Below, one piece after another: positions 32,990-34,721 of a stretch of 34,721 nt of DNA. The DNA is from Stagnihabitans sp039932095 (GTDB lineage Bacteria; Pseudomonadota; Alphaproteobacteria; Rhodobacterales; Rhodobacteraceae), in contig JBDTQR010000017.1 of NCBI GenBank assembly GCA_039932095.1, positions 1 through 34,721 on the forward strand. The letters run 5' to 3'. A program made the position numbers and the translations under genes. The notes below the pieces were generated by a model. That model was not told the DNA's origin, made no database searches, and saw nothing but the letters and a program-made list of their open reading frames with translations. How positions within the stretch are numbered: position 1 is the stretch's first letter; the number at the start of each line of letters is the position of its first letter.

Positions 32990-33030
32990 CAACCTGCGAG
33001 GAGGCGGGGCGGGCCAACCGGAGGACGACA

Positions 33031-34721
33031 ATGACCCTGCAAGGCACCATCCGCACAGCGGCAGCCGACACTTACGCAAACCGCAGCTGGACCGGCCAGA
33101 TGATCGCGCCGATGGCCGACACGGGGCAGGGCACCCAGGCCAGTTTCGTCGCCAGGGACTTCACCCTTGACACCGTCGCCCCCAGCCTGCTGCACATCAC
33201 CGCCCAGGGCCTCTACCGCGCCTTCCTCAATGGCCAGCGGGTCGGCCATGACCTCTTGACTCCCGGCTGGACCTGCTATGACAGCCGCATCGCCTTTCAG
33301 ACCTATGACGTGACAGACCTGCTCAAACCCGGCACCAACCGGCTGGAAATCTGGCTCGGCGATGGCTGGTGGCGCTCGCAGATGATGTGGGCCGCGGCAC
33401 CTATCTACAATTGCTGGGGCGACAAGATCGCGGCTCTGGCCGATCTGGAAAGCGCGGGCTCGGTCATCCTGTCCACCGATGCCAGCTGGCAAAGCGGCCT
33501 GCTGCCCGTCATCAGGTCCGGCATCTACTACGGCGAAGATTACGACGCCCGCATCACCCCGCACGCCACCACCGGCGTCACCGCTCTCGACTTCAATTCT
33601 GCCCTGCTGGTCCCGCATGAGACCCCGCCTGTCGTCGAACTGCCCGCCCTGCTGGCGGTCGAGGCGTGGGACGACAACGGCGCCCGCGTCTACGACTTCG
33701 GCCAGAACGCCGGCGGCTACCTGCGTCTCGCCGTTCAGGGCGAGGCCGGGGCAACGATCCGCGTCGAACATTCCGAAGTGCTAGGCCCCGACCGCGCATT
33801 CGACAACCGCAACTACCGCTCCGCCCGCGCCGAACTGCACTACACGCTGAAGGGTGGAGCTCCTGAAACCTACGCGCCGCTGTTCACCTTCTTCGGCTTC
33901 CGCTACGCCCGCATCACGGTCACCGGCAAGGCCACAGTCACCAAGGCCGAGCTGGTCCCGATCTCCTCGGTCCCCACCGTCGCCGGCGGTTTCACCTGCG
34001 GCGTGCCCTCGGTCAACCGTCTCGTCCTCAACACCATCTGGTCGCAGCGCGCCAATTTCATCGAGGTCCCCACCGACTGCCCGCAACGCGATGAACGTCT
34101 GGGCTGGACCGGCGACGCGCAGGTCTTTGCCGGCACCGCCTGCTGGCTGGCCGATAGTGAGCGTTTCCTGAAGAAATATCTCCGCGACGTGATGGCCGAT
34201 CAGCGTCCCAACGGCGCCGTGCCGCATTTCTCGCCCGATCCGACCCGCCTGCATCCGGTGCCCGGACGCGGCGACTGGGCGGGTTCCACCGGCTGGGGTG
34301 ATGTGATCACCGTGATGCCGTGGCAGCTCTACCTGCATTACGGCGACATCGGCGTGCTGCAGGAAACCTTCCCCGCCATGCTGCGCTGGCTCGACTATCT
34401 CTGGCACATCTCCAACGGCCCGATCATCCGCCCGCCGTCGCTGTGGGGCGCGCATGGCTTCACCTTCGGTGACTGGCTGCAACCGGTCGGCGACAACCGC
34501 AAACCCCGCCCCACCATCGCCGACGACTGCGCCGCGACGCTCTACCACTTCATTTCCACCGACCTCGCCGCCAAAGTCGCCACCGTCATCGGTGAGAAAG
34601 CCGAGGCCACCCGCCTGACCGCCCGCGCCGCCGAGATCAAGGCCGCGTTCAAGCACGAATTCTTCGCCCCCTCCGGCCGTATCGCCCACAATGACATGAC
34701 CTCGTGGTCGCTGGCCTTCCT
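33031..34721 (+). CDS. GH78 alpha-L-rhamnosidase, partial (3' end beyond window)
   Basis: At least 563 codons, open to the window end. The N-terminal beta-sandwich part (SLLHITAQGLYRAFLNGQRVG; PGWTCYDSRIAFQTYDVTDLL; WLGDGWWR) and the GVPSVNRLVLNTIWSQRANFIEVPTDCPQRDERLGWTGDAQ block are diagnostic for GH78; the DERLGWTGD part around residues 354-362 includes the catalytic acid region. No signal peptide is seen, so it is probably cytoplasmic. GGAGG (33020-33024) is six bases before the ATG. It removes terminal alpha-L-rhamnose from plant or microbial glycans. The LacI-type gene is divergent. Confidence 0.93.
   Translation, partial: MTLQGTIRTAAADTYANRSWTGQMIAPMADTGQGTQASFVARDFTLDTVAPSLLHITAQGLYRAFLNGQRVGHDLLTPGWTCYDSRIAFQTYDVTDLLKPGTNRLEIWLGDGWWRSQMMWAAAPIYNCWGDKIAALADLESAGSVILSTDASWQSGLLPVIRSGIYYGEDYDARITPHATTGVTALDFNSALLVPHETPPVVELPALLAVEAWDDNGARVYDFGQNAGGYLRLAVQGEAGATIRVEHSEVLGPDRAFDNRNYRSARAELHYTLKGGAPETYAPLFTFFGFRYARITVTGKATVTKAELVPISSVPTVAGGFTCGVPSVNRLVLNTIWSQRANFIEVPTDCPQRDERLGWTGDAQVFAGTACWLADSERFLKKYLRDVMADQRPNGAVPHFSPDPTRLHPVPGRGDWAGSTGWGDVITVMPWQLYLHYGDIGVLQETFPAMLRWLDYLWHISNGPIIRPPSLWGAHGFTFGDWLQPVGDNRKPRPTIADDCAATLYHFISTDLAAKVATVIGEKAEATRLTARAAEIKAAFKHEFFAPSGRIAHNDMTSWSLAF

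Overview
The window is high-GC DNA with tightly packed, often ATGA- or TGATG-overlapping operons. The repertoire (FadR/DeoR/LacI-controlled sugar modules, soluble HxxxCxxC anti-sigma factor, DUF2282 protein, YnjBCD-type transporter, alphaproteobacterial-style T2SS) suggests an alphaproteobacterium, most likely of the Rhodobacterales/Paracoccaceae type. That placement is inference from gene content and style; no rRNA or tRNA gene was recognised. I saw no IS element, CRISPR array or phage gene. No stretch above about 300 bases lacks a gene.

Layout. (1) 1-1712: a partial glycosyltransferase-like gene (-) divergent from a sulfotransferase-like gene (+). (2) 1738-8265: a sugar-catabolic locus with a FadR-type and a DeoR-type regulator (-), then an operon of a fucose-isomerase-like enzyme, a split transketolase and an FGGY kinase (+). 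The logic (aldose to ketose, ketose phosphate, two-carbon transfer) resembles the known D-apiose route but the substrate is not proven. (3) 8398-9423: a lone membrane-anchored solute-binding protein. (4) 9493-23120: a complete-looking type II secretion system in two divergent arms, gspL-M-E-F-(binding protein)-J-K on the minus strand and gspG-H-I-C-D on the plus strand, followed by a TPR protein, a HupE/UreJ-type membrane protein with an EF-hand, and a convergent prepilin peptidase gene. (5) 23271-24881: a secreted DUF4331 protein with its own terminator. (6) 25107-30832: a DUF2282 (bufferin-type) small protein, a CcdA-like thiol transporter, a Tat-exported thioredoxin, a YnjF-like CDP-alcohol phosphotransferase and a YnjBCD-like ABC transporter. 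(7) 30827-31758 (-): an ECF sigma factor and a zinc-finger anti-sigma factor. (8) 31859-34721: a LacI regulator divergent from a GH78 alpha-L-rhamnosidase that runs off the window.

The most striking non-coding signal is an ECF-type promoter pattern, TGAAAC-N17-CGTA, found four times, each time upstream of a gene start: back-to-back between gspL and gspG (one per strand, overlapping), before the TPR-hupE pair, and before the DUF4331 gene. This ties both arms of the secretion machine, the TPR/HupE pair and a secreted protein into one predicted regulon, and makes the DUF4331 protein the leading candidate cargo. The second candidate system is the orphan bufferin-like protein joined to a periplasmic thiol-redox pair and a YnjBCD/YnjF cassette next to an ECF/anti-sigma pair, without the usual MNIO modification enzymes in the window.
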